From assembly GCA_000733355.1 (NCBI GenBank), contig JNVV01000008.1, forward strand, positions 836,927 through 900,926: a DNA stretch of 64,000 bases, in the 5' to 3' direction. The position numbers and the translations under genes are program-made. Numbering within the stretch: the stretch's first letter is position 1; each line of letters begins with the position of its first letter. The notes under the pieces were generated by a model that worked only from the letters and a program-made list of their open reading frames with translations, was not told the DNA's origin and searched no databases. The DNA is from Falciphora oryzae. Its lineage: Eukaryota; Ascomycota; Sordariomycetes; Magnaporthales; Magnaporthaceae. Positions 50,924 through 62,527 of this stretch are shown here, piece after piece.

Positions 50924-51664
50924 CGTTGCGATGCATCACCGGTAACCCTAGTGAGGGTGACTGGGAAACGAGAGACAAGTCAAGAGACAAGAGAAAGAGA
51001 GAAAAAGGGAACCGCGAAGGAGTGACCGAGAACACCAATCTCAAGGTCGGGGCGGAGGGCCGGAATGGAGTAGCTTCGGCGGCAATCTGTTGTCTTCGGA
51101 GCGCAGCTGTTCTTGCGTGGCCGGCCGGCGTCGGGGATGGCAAGATATTGTTGACTTGCGCATCCGAGACGTCCTTGCTTTTTTTTTTCAGATGTGATCC
51201 TATCCCGAAGAGACGAGGACAAGACCCAATGGCTAGAAAAAAAAGGCAAGCGGAGGCTTCCGAAAGAGGCTTGCTCGTCGGGTGTGGTTGACAGAAAGGT
51301 CTCGAACAATGACGCAGCCTCCAGCAGGACGACGGGCTCTTCAGCCTTTATAAAAAGCGACCGACCGATAAGAAAAACAGACAGAAAAAAAATCTGACCC
51401 ACGCTCCGCTGCCGAGACCAGCTATCCATTGCGTGCACCGCAAAGCGGAACATTTGTTGGTACGCCAAGAAGCCCGAAGTCTTGGACTTCTCGCGCCCGC
51501 GAGGGCTAACATGGTCTTGGAGGACGTTGTCGGTTGCGAGATACAGGTGATTGGGCACATTCCGTCATACTGCCACACTTGAGGCTCCATCCGTCCCACC
51601 CGGCATCCCTGTCCGGCGGTCCCCTAGGCTCTTGGCTTTTTGCGAAAGAAAACAAAAAAAAAAA

Positions 51665-51871
51665 NNNNNNNNNNNNNNNNNNNNNNNNNNNNNNNNNNNN
51701 NNNNNNNNNNNNNNNNNNNNNNNNNNNNNNNNNNNNNNNNNNNNNNNNNNNNNNNNNNNNNNNNNNNNNNNNNNNNNNNNNNNNNNNNNNNNNNNNNNNN
51801 NNNNNNNNNNNNNNNNNNNNNNNNNNNNNNNNNNNNNNNNNNNNNNNNNNNNNNNNNNNNNNNNNNNNNNN
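51665..51871. other. Assembly gap (207 N) inside a poly-A tract
   Basis: 207 N bases flanked on the left by 12 A and on the right by 29 A. The assembly evidently broke in a long poly-A tract or a sequence between two such tracts. Confidence 1.
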
Positions 51872-51902
<31 letters not shown>

Positions 51903-54054
51903 CAAGAACGACGAGAGAGATCCAGCCCCCTCTTGCCCGGACTGTGCCTCTCAGAGCTGTGTAGCCGAGCGCTCATTGCTTCTTGACTCCGTGTGCTTCT
52001 GGGAGGCGTGTCTCGGCCAGGGGCCCTGTGGCGGTTGCAGGTTGCGATTACGGTTGCCGCCGCTCTTGGCCCCCTCCTCCTGGGGATCTTCTCTGTCTTT
52101 GCTATCCTCTCGAGGGATGATGCTTATCCGTAGATACTCAATGCTTGTCACATTGGGCAGACAAGCCGCCCATGTACCCCTTCAGGCCCCAACATTCCGT
52201 GTGGGGGGCGCCGGGCTGCTAGGCGTTTCTTCTAGACGCGGTTAGGCATATTATCTCCCTTTTTTTTTACTCCTCTTCACTGGTGACTGGCCCGCCGGTC
52301 AACATGGATAGCTGCAGACGCCCGCAGCCCGGTCTGCGGCTGCTAGCCCAGGCCCTCGAGCATCAAAAACGGCAACCTGGGGCTACGTCAGACCAGGTGG
52401 CCACTCAGAGATTTCCGAGGAAAAGGAAGAGAGGCGGAGAGAGACCCCTGATAATGCTTGGCGGTGGCACGTGGCCCTTTTTTGCTTCCTTCTCCCCCGA
52501 TTTTTGGCACTTTCTTACTTCCCCAGTCTACCCAACCGGGGACATCCGTGCCGTTGTTCGCGTGCGTGCATGGCTCCTGCTCTGTTTGCTCACAAGCCGT
52601 CTCCACCATCCGGGTCCAGGGCCCTGGGCGCCGCTACTCGCGGTCCCCAGCGCTGGCGGAGCAGCGACCTGACCACCTTCCCGCATGGAAAACTGGATTC
52701 ACTCCGGTTGGACCACCGCCCGCCCGCCAGACCGCCATTGGCCATTGGCGCGCGCTGTCCACTGTCCAAACTTGCTAGGCCTGCAGAGGCAAAAATGTGA
52801 CAGACACGACAGATGTCTCGACGACAACACCGGAGCGCATTGTCAGTCGTGCCAGTGCCCCCGGCGTCACATCAGCAAATAAACAGCCCCCCAAAAGTCA
52901 ATTTGCTAAGACAATATAACGAGCAGGGAAGGGGGAAATTTTTCTACATCTGGGGAGCTGCTCGAAACAGCAGCCAAGGCTGGGCTGTCTCCATGAAAAC
53001 CCGAGCACCGCCCCACACTGCTGGGCACATATGGGAGTACCCAGTCGCTCCAGTCATCCACTCACCCTGCCTAACCGCCTCGGCGACCGACGGCACACTC
53101 TGGCAGTCTTTGCCGCATTCTGCAGTCTGCCTGCATGTCGGCCAGGCGGGGGGTCCGCAGGCCATGCGGATGGCCGCCCGGAGAACCAAATGGAACCCTA
53201 CGGGGCAGGGAGGCTGCCCGGGCGGCAGAGAGACGCACAGAGTCTTGGTTTGGGTCTTGGACTTGGACAGCAGGCGCGTCAATTACAACTGGGCCGTTTA
53301 TTACCCCGCAACAACCAGCGCGTACACAGTAGCGTCTCTCTCTGCCTCTTGCAAATCAAGATGATAAAAAAGCCTCCCACCCAATATGCACACTTGCATA
53401 CATGGATGATAGGACACTTGACGACATTGGACCGAAAGGAGGCGATCCCGCGGGGGACCAGCTGCACACTAAGAGGCGGGGTGGCGACGATCTCCTCGTC
53501 TTTGATCGAGTCGACGACTTCTCTCGTGCTTTTTAGTACCCACTTGGGGCGACTCGGGCAATATTTGCCTGAGAGTCGTGCTGCTTTCCCATTCCATGTG
53601 CCAACCACCGTGTCGAACCGACCGGCGCCGCTTTGGTGATGGCGCGCGAAGATGGAATCCGCCCATCTTGAAGGCGGAATGACGTAGCCCCGCCTGAGCG
53701 ACTCGAAGTCGGTGGGCAGAAAAAAAGACCGGACAAAGAAATTTCATGTTGAAGCCACACTGCGCCGAACATTCCTGCGTTTACCGCCTTTTTGCTACGT
53801 CTTCCATATCCAATACATGCACTCTCAATCTCCACACGTGTGCAATCGAGAGGCTCGGAATTCGCCTGCTCGTCTAATAGCGCAACACTGCCCGATTTCT
53901 CGCAGCAGGAAGCACCATCAACAGCAGCGCAGAAGCACCTCACGCTTTTTTCTATGCACATACCACTCCCATCCCTGCTAGATTGCAGCAGGCGCACAGG
54001 AGAGGGTGCAGACGTCGAAGAGTCTGCAAGGTCACATGGCCTCGCCCGCCGAGG

Positions 54055-54112
54055 CTGTGAATGGTCCCCAGGTTGTCGTCGAACTGTGAATGGTCCCCAG
54101 GTTGTCGTCGAA
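54055..54112 (+). repeat. 29-bp perfect tandem duplication
   Basis: Two identical 29-bp copies beginning CTGTGAATGGTCCCCAGGTT, directly adjacent, in non-coding sequence. Most simply a recent slippage or repair duplication. Confidence 0.95.
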
Positions 54113-56740
54113 ACGAGGCCAAGGACGCCTTGCAGCATGGCACAGTATCGAAGCCCTGAGTGCGACGTGAAAAGGCGCAAACCCCCCGTGCAAACCGGTC
54201 GGTTCTCACGGAGGCCGAACGCACCCCACCCTGCGAGCAGACGTGGCGGTGACACGGCTTACAAGTTGCTTTTCTCTCCGATTTCTTTGGTCTTAATTTT
54301 TTTTCCTCTCCGTCTATCTAGGCTTATGGGGTGCTGGGCCGCCGCCCAAGCCGCCTCGGCTGGGCCAGCCGTATCTCCAAGCCGACTTGTGGATGACTGG
54401 TTTCTCTTGGCATCGATAGGAGCCGGCCGATGTCGCCCTCAACAAACCCCCAAGAAACGTGCTAGGGTAAACCCGGGAACGGCGAGCGTTTATCCCGCCG
54501 TCTAACGGCAAAGCTACCCTCCCAAAGCCCAAAAATCGTACCATGGCAGCATGGCCAAGAGAAAATATCAGATTCGAATCCGATTGCGGGACGCCGAGGC
54601 CTTCTAGGCTGGGCCAAGAGGGCGAGTGGAGGAGGACAGCAAATGAGACTTGTGTGGACTACATCTACAGTACCGGCCAAGCTGTTGTCTCAATGGACGG
54701 CTCTACAATTGGCTTTTCCCCAGCCTGGCAGTCCAAGCTGATCAAAAAGGGACCAAATGTCCCAACGTCGATTGGGTTACCCGCTCCCAAGATTAGCATG
54801 CGGGAATAAGACAATTAAGAGCACCCATTTAGGGATGGAATATTGGACGGTCCCTTGAAACAAATACATGTCATTGCGTGATTGCCCCCCATCCCTTCGG
54901 TCTTCCAGCGTTGTGTCACCACACTCCCTGGTGGATGTAATACAGCCTTGCCGCCGTGGCCGGCAGTAGCCGGGGAGCTGTGTCCAGCCGCGCGTATTAT
55001 GGCCATGGCCCCGCATATTATCCGACACCCGGGCGACGATGCCCCGATCCGAGTCCATGATATGTCTAGCTGCCAAGTCCGCCCGTGGCTGCATGGTTTC
55101 GCCTGATGCCGCCCCCCAGGAAAGACGAAGATTCAACAGCCAGTCAGTAGCTCGGCCATTATGGAGGTATACAAAGCATGTTGATCTTCTTGCATGCCCA
55201 GTCTGGGCTCGACGAACACGCACTTTCCTGGGGATATAAAAGGGGAAGCCCGTGCCAACAACAAAGCTGAACGCAAAGGTCGGAGGAAACCACACGCTTG
55301 AACCTCTATACGAGTCCGTAAAGTGCGAGATAAAGTGCAATCTGGAGAAGAGATGACGCAAGGGAGTGCGTTAATCAGTGGCATCTCTCCGTGTCATCGT
55401 GTCTCTTGGGTTCCTGGGGAATATTTGGCTGTCGAGGCTGTCTGGACGAGATTTGGTCGCGTGCTTCATGATAGAATGGTATCGAGCGCGGAGGGCCCCG
55501 AAAATAAAGGCTGTGGTAACCTCATAGTTGCCGCTGGCAGTCTGGTTGGTCGCCTCGCTCGGAAACAGATGCCGAGGACCTGAGCTAGCGTAGATCCATT
55601 ATCATCTACAAGACCTGGCACGAGTGTGATAGGACCACCGGTACGGTCAGCGTACCCAACATTACCATTCTGATAGCTCTCCACTTCCCCTATTCACATT
55701 CTTTGTTCCTCTACTATATTCATTTTCTCTTCCCAAATCGTTTCCCTTTGCCCAAATCATTATCCCTTATTCCTCGTTCCTGTCGCTATATCAAAGCAAC
55801 ATCTCGACCCCGGAGCATTCTGTTTCTCACTTTGACTAGACGGCAGCCCTCCAAGCCCGTAACCGCCGTCCGGGAATGCCGCTCGCGAGATCCCCGAGCG
55901 CCAAAGGCCACCCGTCCACGAGCCGAAGCCTCGATGGCAGTTCCCATACTATCTCCTTTGCGCCTCTAAGCTCTGTAACTTTGGACATTTTAAGGCTTTC
56001 CAGAGGAGGCCGGGACGGTCAGTCGAGGGAGAATCTTCATCTTACTGGTCATCGTGTTGATATACATACACAGCTGAAAGCCAAACTCCTTTTACAGACT
56101 TGGGGATAACCTTTAGAAACGACATCTTCTGTGCATTGGAAGGGATTGCACGAGCAAATTGGGTATACGCCAGCTCGCGGCTGGGTGCCTACATGGTGAC
56201 AGAAGATTCGGGATATCTGCTGCAAGGATAACGACTAAATATTTATCAGCTCGGCTGAAACAGGCATATATGTTGCAAACGGGAATTTAAATGCCATCGC
56301 CGTCGCCGCCTTCACGCTCCTGGGCCCAAAAAGGCAGATGAACCAGGGACGACCCTCACAAAGGGCGCCGTGTCCTGCCAGACTGGAAAAGGCGGCCTTG
56401 TATCTATCATCCCCTCTTCCCTAATCCAGCGAAGTTGACTACTGCGAGCGATATTGCCGCTAATTTGCGCTCGGATATGGGCGATAGGCGGCCTCTAAAA
56501 GCAAGATAACTCCCCGGGCCGGTTCGTCACTTAGGAGAACAAAATAGGCCGACATAATACACACTTATATACTGCAACTCGCGGGAGGTGAGGCTGCCCC
56601 CAGGTCCCCAGGCCAGAGTATCCGACAGCTATCTGAGCTCCGGGCCAACCAGCAGTCTCAGCCGTCCCCTAGGAGACGCGGGGAGGTGACCCCTCCTCCC
56701 TTGATAAGCTTGGTCCGAAGCAGCTTCCTCCGTCCCGGAA

Positions 56741-56944
56741 ACGTGCGTGGTCTAGGTGGTTAGGGGTTTACAAGTGTAAGTTCCGTCATTTAGGCCCCAC
56801 GGGTTCCGGGGGGAGGCCCCGGGTTCGAGCCCGGGTAGGGGACGCCCTATCGCGGGCTTGGACCCGGGGCCTCCCTTACTTACTCTTTTTGTTTTCTTCT
56901 TTTTTTTTACTGGGCGCCAGAGACTTGTTCTAGTTTGAGTACTT

Positions 56945-57007
<63 letters not shown>
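56741..57007 (+). mobile_element. tRNA-derived SINE-like element
   Basis: The head has an RNA polymerase III A box (TGGTCTAGGTGG, 56748-56759) and a B box (GGTTCGAGCC, 56822-56831). The B box sits in a perfect T-arm: stem CCGGG, loop TTCGAGC, stem CCGGG. The bases that should pair as an acceptor stem do not match, so it is not a working tRNA. A 22-bp inverted repeat (56812-56833 with 56853-56874, two mismatches) surrounds the B box. T-runs at 56885-56889 and 56901-56908 could end Pol III transcription. The element ends in a (TTGC)n tail of about 16 units (56945-57007). Tails of short tandem repeats are a known SINE trait. I found no target-site duplication and no second copy in the window. 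Boundaries are approximate. Confidence 0.6.
56945..57007 (+). repeat. (TTGC)n microsatellite, about 16 copies
   Basis: Perfect tetranucleotide repeat of 63 bp at the end of the SINE-like element. Confidence 0.97.
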
Positions 57008-58772
57008 GTCCTGTTTGCTGATCTAGGCTTATTAGAGAGGAGGCTGTTTGCTACTAATATACTGAGCGCGCGCATAAGGGTATCCAACCAAATGTCCCCG
57101 GTTCGTCGCTGCGATCCACCCACCGTGTGCATTTTGGGCTTGGTGGAGCGCCAGGATTGTGCAAAGTAGGGTATTTGAGCGAGAACAAGTCATTTGCGAG
57201 CTAAAGTAGAATGGGTGATATTGAAGGCCGCGTCGGGCTCGACAAGAAAACACGCCGAGGGCAGGAACCAACGAAGTACCTGGAAGGCACTTGGGGAAAT
57301 TTCATTCCCAAGTCCATTTTTCTTCTGCCAACCTCCTCACGGAAGGATCTCTAAGAGCCGCACACTATCGGGTGGCTGCCACATGCGGCCTGGTAGCCAA
57401 AGAATGATGGCTTCTTCCGCTCTTGTCCTCTGTGCGCTATGTTACGCGTTTTTCTCGAGGAACCTGGCGCTACGAGCGCCGCCCTCCTTAATCTTTTGTA
57501 TTTCTTTTGGGGCCAGGGAATTTCCACAGAATAATATCCCAACGGCGCCGTCGTGGCTGGAATAGGGGCTGACATGTCGTTTAGCAGTCACCAAAGCTGG
57601 GCCTCTGGCAGCAAATCAGGTCCCACTCTGCCGAATGGGTGACGCGGCTCAACTCACCCGGGCCGGACCTTTGATGAAGGCTAGTGCCCGAAATCCGGGG
57701 TAGGAAAGGGGCCTGGCCCCGTTTCTTCTGAGACCTGAAGCAGCCTTGCAATCCAAACCACCCTTCCTCTGCCGCTAAACGACGGCGGGCCTCTTCCAGC
57801 ACAGAAGACTCTCCGTCCAGGTCTCCAAATGCTGAGGGAAGGCGAAGCGAAAGTCAATGTACCCTTGGCTCAAAGCGCCCCCGCGGAGTTGACGGCCACG
57901 CACGCAACTCGATTCTCTCCCCGCAGTACATCAAGGATCAAGGATGGCAAGATGGGCGTTGTCGAGCGAAAAACAAGCCACAGTGTGGGGACCGTGTTTT
58001 GGGTAAACCCCACACGATCGATAACAGTGGGTTGCGCACGGTCAAGGCGGGTGGGGTGGGGAGTCGAGAATGGCTCTATCAAAGAGGTCTGAAAGGTTGC
58101 GTCTTCATGTTAGGTGAAGGTCACCAAGAGGGCCCCCAGGCCACCTGGGTACCTACCTACCTAGTGATATCCCCTAACCTGGATGCGTTCTTGCGCTCGA
58201 CGTCGCTGTCAGGTTTGCAGTTCTCGGAGAGGATTGCTTCGAGACAGACTGGCTCGGCTAGCCGGCCGTCGGTGTAGCCGTCAGCTCCCATCTCCAATGC
58301 CGGTGGGAGAGCTGACTGCCAGTCGGATGTTCCATCCGCTGCCAGGAGAGCTTAGGTAAACGGTTTCTGTCCGGGTCCTGCAGGTCCTGATTCGCCGCCG
58401 CCATCTGTACGACACAAGCCGGGAAGAGGATCATCGATCTTCCTCCTCCCCCAACCTCACTCGATGGGGCAGTACTCCGGCCTGGGAGCGTTTGCGACCA
58501 GACCGCGCGCGCGCAACGCAACCTTTCCGACGCTTGTTTCTCCGCCTGCCAACTCCCCTGCTCTGCTCTCTCCCCATCCATCCGCCCGTCCATCCATCAA
58601 ACAACCAACCTATTCATCTAGCAGAAAGATATTCCATCACCATCTCTATTCTCTATCAAGTGCACGTCTCAATCGCTTCACAGCTCCCCGCTTTTGTCGC
58701 AGCGGATTCGTCCCCCTCTCGTTGCGACTCGCCGAGCCAATCAGGTTACGTCATCGGCACCAACCACCAGTC

Positions 58773-59805
58773 ATGGCTGAAGCTCCAGGTGAGCTCCCAC
58801 CACGCACGCGCGCGCCCATGATGGCTGTAAATATCCCAATTGAATAGCCTGGACGCTCTGTCATGCCACCGCAGCTTTCACATTGGGCAGCCCGGATGGC
58901 GGTTGCCTCCATTGATGGCCCTCCCCGGCGCATACGCAACGCCGCTTACTCGGACCCCTTGTCGTCCACATGCGCCTCCCGTCACATTCTAGCAAGACTT
59001 CATGAACGTGTCGCGAAACAGGTCGCTGACATTTAATGTATCGATTACACGTGTAGCTGTTTCCAGCGCACAGGCTGTTCCTGCGCCTGCCGTTGCGCCC
59101 GCAGCGGATGCCGCAGCCCCCGTGGAGAAGCCGGCAGCGACTGCCGAAAACACCAACCCGGTGACTGAGGCCAAGTTCGAGCCGACAAAGGATGCTATGG
59201 AATCGGAAGCCGCGGCGACAGCCCCCGTAGCCAGCGCCAATGGCGAGCTGGACGCCGACGCTGCCATTGCAGACGTGGGCAAGGACAGCGCTCCGGCTCC
59301 TGAGGCACCGGAAGATGCGCCCAAGGAAAAGAAAACGCCCGAGGCTGCCAAGGACCAAGAGGACAAGCCGTCCACGGCGGAAGCCACATCGGCGGCGGCC
59401 CCACCCGCGGAAGCTTCCGCCACCCCGGCCACAACTAACGGTGCGGCATCCTCGGACAAGGACGCCAAGGCCGGCGACAAGCGGTCAGCGGAGACCGCCG
59501 AGGCCGAAGGCGACCCCAGCGCGGATGCCGCCGCCGCCACCAGCAACGGGCCCACCCCTAAGGCCAAAGCGGTAGTCAAGAAGGCGGTCGAGCCGCTGGC
59601 CAAGAAGGCCAAGACGGACAAGAGCGACAAGGGCGACGCCGACGTCACCATGGCCGATGCCGCCCCCGCCGCCGACGAGACCACCAAGCCTGTGGAAAAT
59701 GGCACCAACGGACTCAAGCGGACCAAATCTACCAAGCGGGACAAGAAACCAGCTGCGCCTGTCGGCAGGACCGAAAGGAAGACGAGGAGCCAGGGCCCCA
59801 TCTGA
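58773..59805 (+). CDS. Ala/Lys/Glu-rich disordered, probably nuclear protein of unknown function
   Basis: CDS join(58773..58788,59057..59805), 254 aa. The 16-nt first exon (MAEAP plus G) is followed by a 268-nt intron (GTGAGC donor, GCTGAC branch site near 59028, GTGTAG acceptor) and continues AVSSAQAVPAPAVAPAAD. The protein is almost entirely low-complexity: Ala/Pro/Glu-rich to about residue 160, then Lys-rich (KAKAVVKKAVEPLAKKAKTD, likely nuclear localisation signals), ending GRTERKTRSQGPI. It has no cysteine and no folded domain that I can recognise. The composition resembles histone H1-like or chromatin-associated proteins, but no winged-helix domain is present. An alternative is a start inside exon 2; the phase fit and tiny first exon favour the model given. 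Confidence 0.75.
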
Positions 59806-62527
59806 GCGGAGGGATGTGTCCTCCCAACTTTTGATCAGGTGTGTTTCTGCATTCATTTCTGCGGCACAAAGCCGTTCGTTGAACCATCGATTTTTTTTTT
59901 CTCCTTTCTTTTTCGGACGTCTCATTCTCAAGCCTTCTCAGTGTTGAGGGCGTGCATGGTGGTCTTTTGTTCATAAAGACCGGACCAGTGGTGCACCGAA
60001 AATTCCTTTTGGGCACATGCGATCTCATTTATGCGGTCCGTCTGGACGTAGCTTCTCTCCTTGCGCCTGTTGGTTGCTTCACCGAAGCTTCCTTGGTACT
60101 TGATCTGTTTCTTCCCTTCTTTATTTCATTCTCTTGTTTATCATGTCCAGATTCGGGGGAAAAACAAAATGGGAGGGTTTCGAATTCATGGGGCGCGAGG
60201 GATGTTTCGATCTCGAACGCGCCCCTCGCGCTTTTCTTCTTTCTTTCTTGGCTTAGCTGCTCCCTTTGGTTATAGTGTATATACGTGGCTCAATCTATCA
60301 TGGAAGCCAAGCCGGAAAAGGAAACGACAAAAACCATCTTGGCTGTCAGCTGCCAACAGGGCATAGTATCATGCGGAAGGCGTCGCAATACGGAAATGAG
60401 AATTCCAGGGCGATGTTGGTGGCGTGCAGACGCGAGCCGGTTGTCACATTACTCCCATAGGCATATTTGATGTCAACGAAGCATCGTCGCAAGCGGAAAG
60501 ACGTTGGGAGGCGCGGTTGACCACTTAGCCCAGCTTAGCGAGGAAGGCCGAGCGTTGATCGTTTGTTTTCTATGGCCAAACCAGTCTGAGCTGGATTTCG
60601 TTTCAGTGCTTTGCGCTGTCTCCCCGTTGCTTCAGGAGCGTTGCTTTTCCCCCATAGTACCAGCAAGGCGCGGGCTCTCGGACAATAAAAAAACCCGACC
60701 GTTCCGCCATGGCATCGTTTGTGCCAACTCAATATCGGGCCTGCCCTCCCGTGTTCAAATTTCATGTGGACTTTCGTTTTCCCAGGGTGTGCTCTTGGTG
60801 TATTGCAGATCACAGATCTGGCCGCTGGCCCTGTTGGCATGGTTCAGGGGCAGGCCGCTAACTGTATCGGCCATGCAGTGGCAGCTGCAGGCGGAGGCGG
60901 CACAGCACAAGCGCAGCCGCAGATCCATCGCAGTAAGGCGTTTGTTCGCCCGCCAATCGCTTACTCTGAACATTCACCGATGCGACTTCCAAACTGGGCC
61001 ATCTTGCCAACAACAACAGGCTGCCCGCTTCCAAATTCGATCGCATATTGTCGGCACCGCCAGGGATCCGTCGCAGTCGATATCTGAAGTGAGGCGAAGG
61101 CACGGCAATCCAGAGTCGTGCCAGGGACGAATCAGGGCGAGCGGGAGGGCCGGACGCATGAACGACCCAACCCCATGGATTTGCAGCTCGTATTGAGATC
61201 GGGGGACCCATCAATTCAATTCCCCTTTTCTCCCAGCAACCTGCCCTGCCCAGCACCCGAGTGGGTGGCGATAAAAATAGCCAAACGCCATCTGGACCAG
61301 GATTCTTCTTGGGCCCTGGCCTGGCGCGCCTGGTAGCGAAGTCTGGGCCCTCTCCTGCTCAGCTCGCCCTGAACGGTCCATTCCAGTCCAGGCCCCACGC
61401 GACAGTGTGCGCACCGGGTTTACGTGTGCACAGCACCACAGGCACGCTGCTCTCCAATCCGCGCAGCGCACAAGCCGACAGTGATCAGTGTCAAAACGGC
61501 GCGCCGTCCACGAGGCTGGCTGCCTCCCGAGGGTCCCCCGACACGGGGAAGGGGATCCGCCGGCTCAGCGCCAATCGAACGGCCTGTTCGCTCTGTTTAC
61601 GGAGCTTGCCCAGCAACACGACTGCGTCATGTCCCTCTGCACGTCCCCTACTGTTTTGTTCTGGGTCTTGGATGTGTGTAAAAGTTTTTTCCCGCCGCCT
61701 CAGATAGAGAAGGAGGGAAGCACAGGCCGTTCCGTGCCCGCCAGCGCAACTTCATCCGGTCCATTCCCTGCGCTTGCACTGTTGGGATGGGGACACCCAT
61801 GGAAAAATCCACTTGTCCCTCCTTTTGATTCCCAGTCCCTGAAAGCCATGTCACGGGCAACCTATTTTCTCTTTTTCTTCCCCATCGCGGCTTGTCCAAA
61901 CACGCAGCTGCAAGATCTATTTTGACCACTCGTTTTGCGTCCCGCGCTTTTGCTTTTCCTTCTTTTACCCCTGCATTGCTCGCCGGGCAATCCTATTCCG
62001 TCACTGCCGCGGTTCTAGGGTCCACAGCTTACTCTTCCCGACGTTCCATTCATCCTTGGCTTTCTTTTTTTGCCCTGATTCGGATCGTGGGTTCACGCGG
62101 GATTTTACCTAAGCATCGTTTCCCCTGCCCCTGGTTCCGCCATCTGACAAAGTTCCGTGCCTGGCACCGCACGTTACCATCGTTTGTTCCTCCTTTGTGC
62201 ATCCGCTTTCACTCGTTTGCAGCGGTACACAGCCCTTCACCTTCCTTTTCCCCGTGACTCTGCGGCCGTCGTCCTCTTTGTCCTGCTTCCGATTTCGACG
62301 CCCTAAAGATCGGCCATCTCCAGCTTAGCCCAAGAGCCGGTGGACCTAGGACCCAAGACACGCGGCCTCCAGAAAAGGAGGTGACAGCAGAGCCCCGAAC
62401 ACAGCAAAAACAACCCTCGCGAATCTTCTGAGTAACTATTGGAGGGAGCTTCGAGGCGCGCCTCGCCTGTGCTGCTGGGTCTTTCCCAAGCGACCGTCTG
62501 CCCTTATCGGGCCCCACGATCGGCGAG
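59806..62527. other. Intergenic region before the CSC1/OSCA gene
   Basis: About 2.7 kb. The left part, with T-runs near 59890, is the 3' UTR of the disordered-protein gene. Towards the right (61,880-62,250) the sequence becomes pyrimidine-rich, consistent with the promoter and leader of the next gene. No RNA gene or coding sequence was recognised. Confidence 0.45.

Larger units (their letters stand above)
50924..58772. other. Gene-poor region between ENA and the disordered-protein gene
   Basis: About 7.8 kb with no gene I can support. The left end is the ENA promoter and leader. It contains the assembly gap at 51665-51871, a 29-bp tandem duplication at 54055-54112 and the SINE-like element at about 56741-57007. 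Between about 55,600 and 56,700 the sequence looks more AT-rich and stop-codon-rich than elsewhere, possibly a decayed repeat. The right end (CT-rich, 58,500-58,770) is the promoter of the next gene. Confidence 0.5.

Noticed and set aside
51534..51986. Frames running across the N gap
   Set aside because: They consist of poly-Lys/Phe from A tracts and undefined bases.
54777..55361. 194-codon minus-strand frame in the gene-poor region
   Set aside because: No recognisable domain or signal, no supportive promoter or splice context; probably chance.
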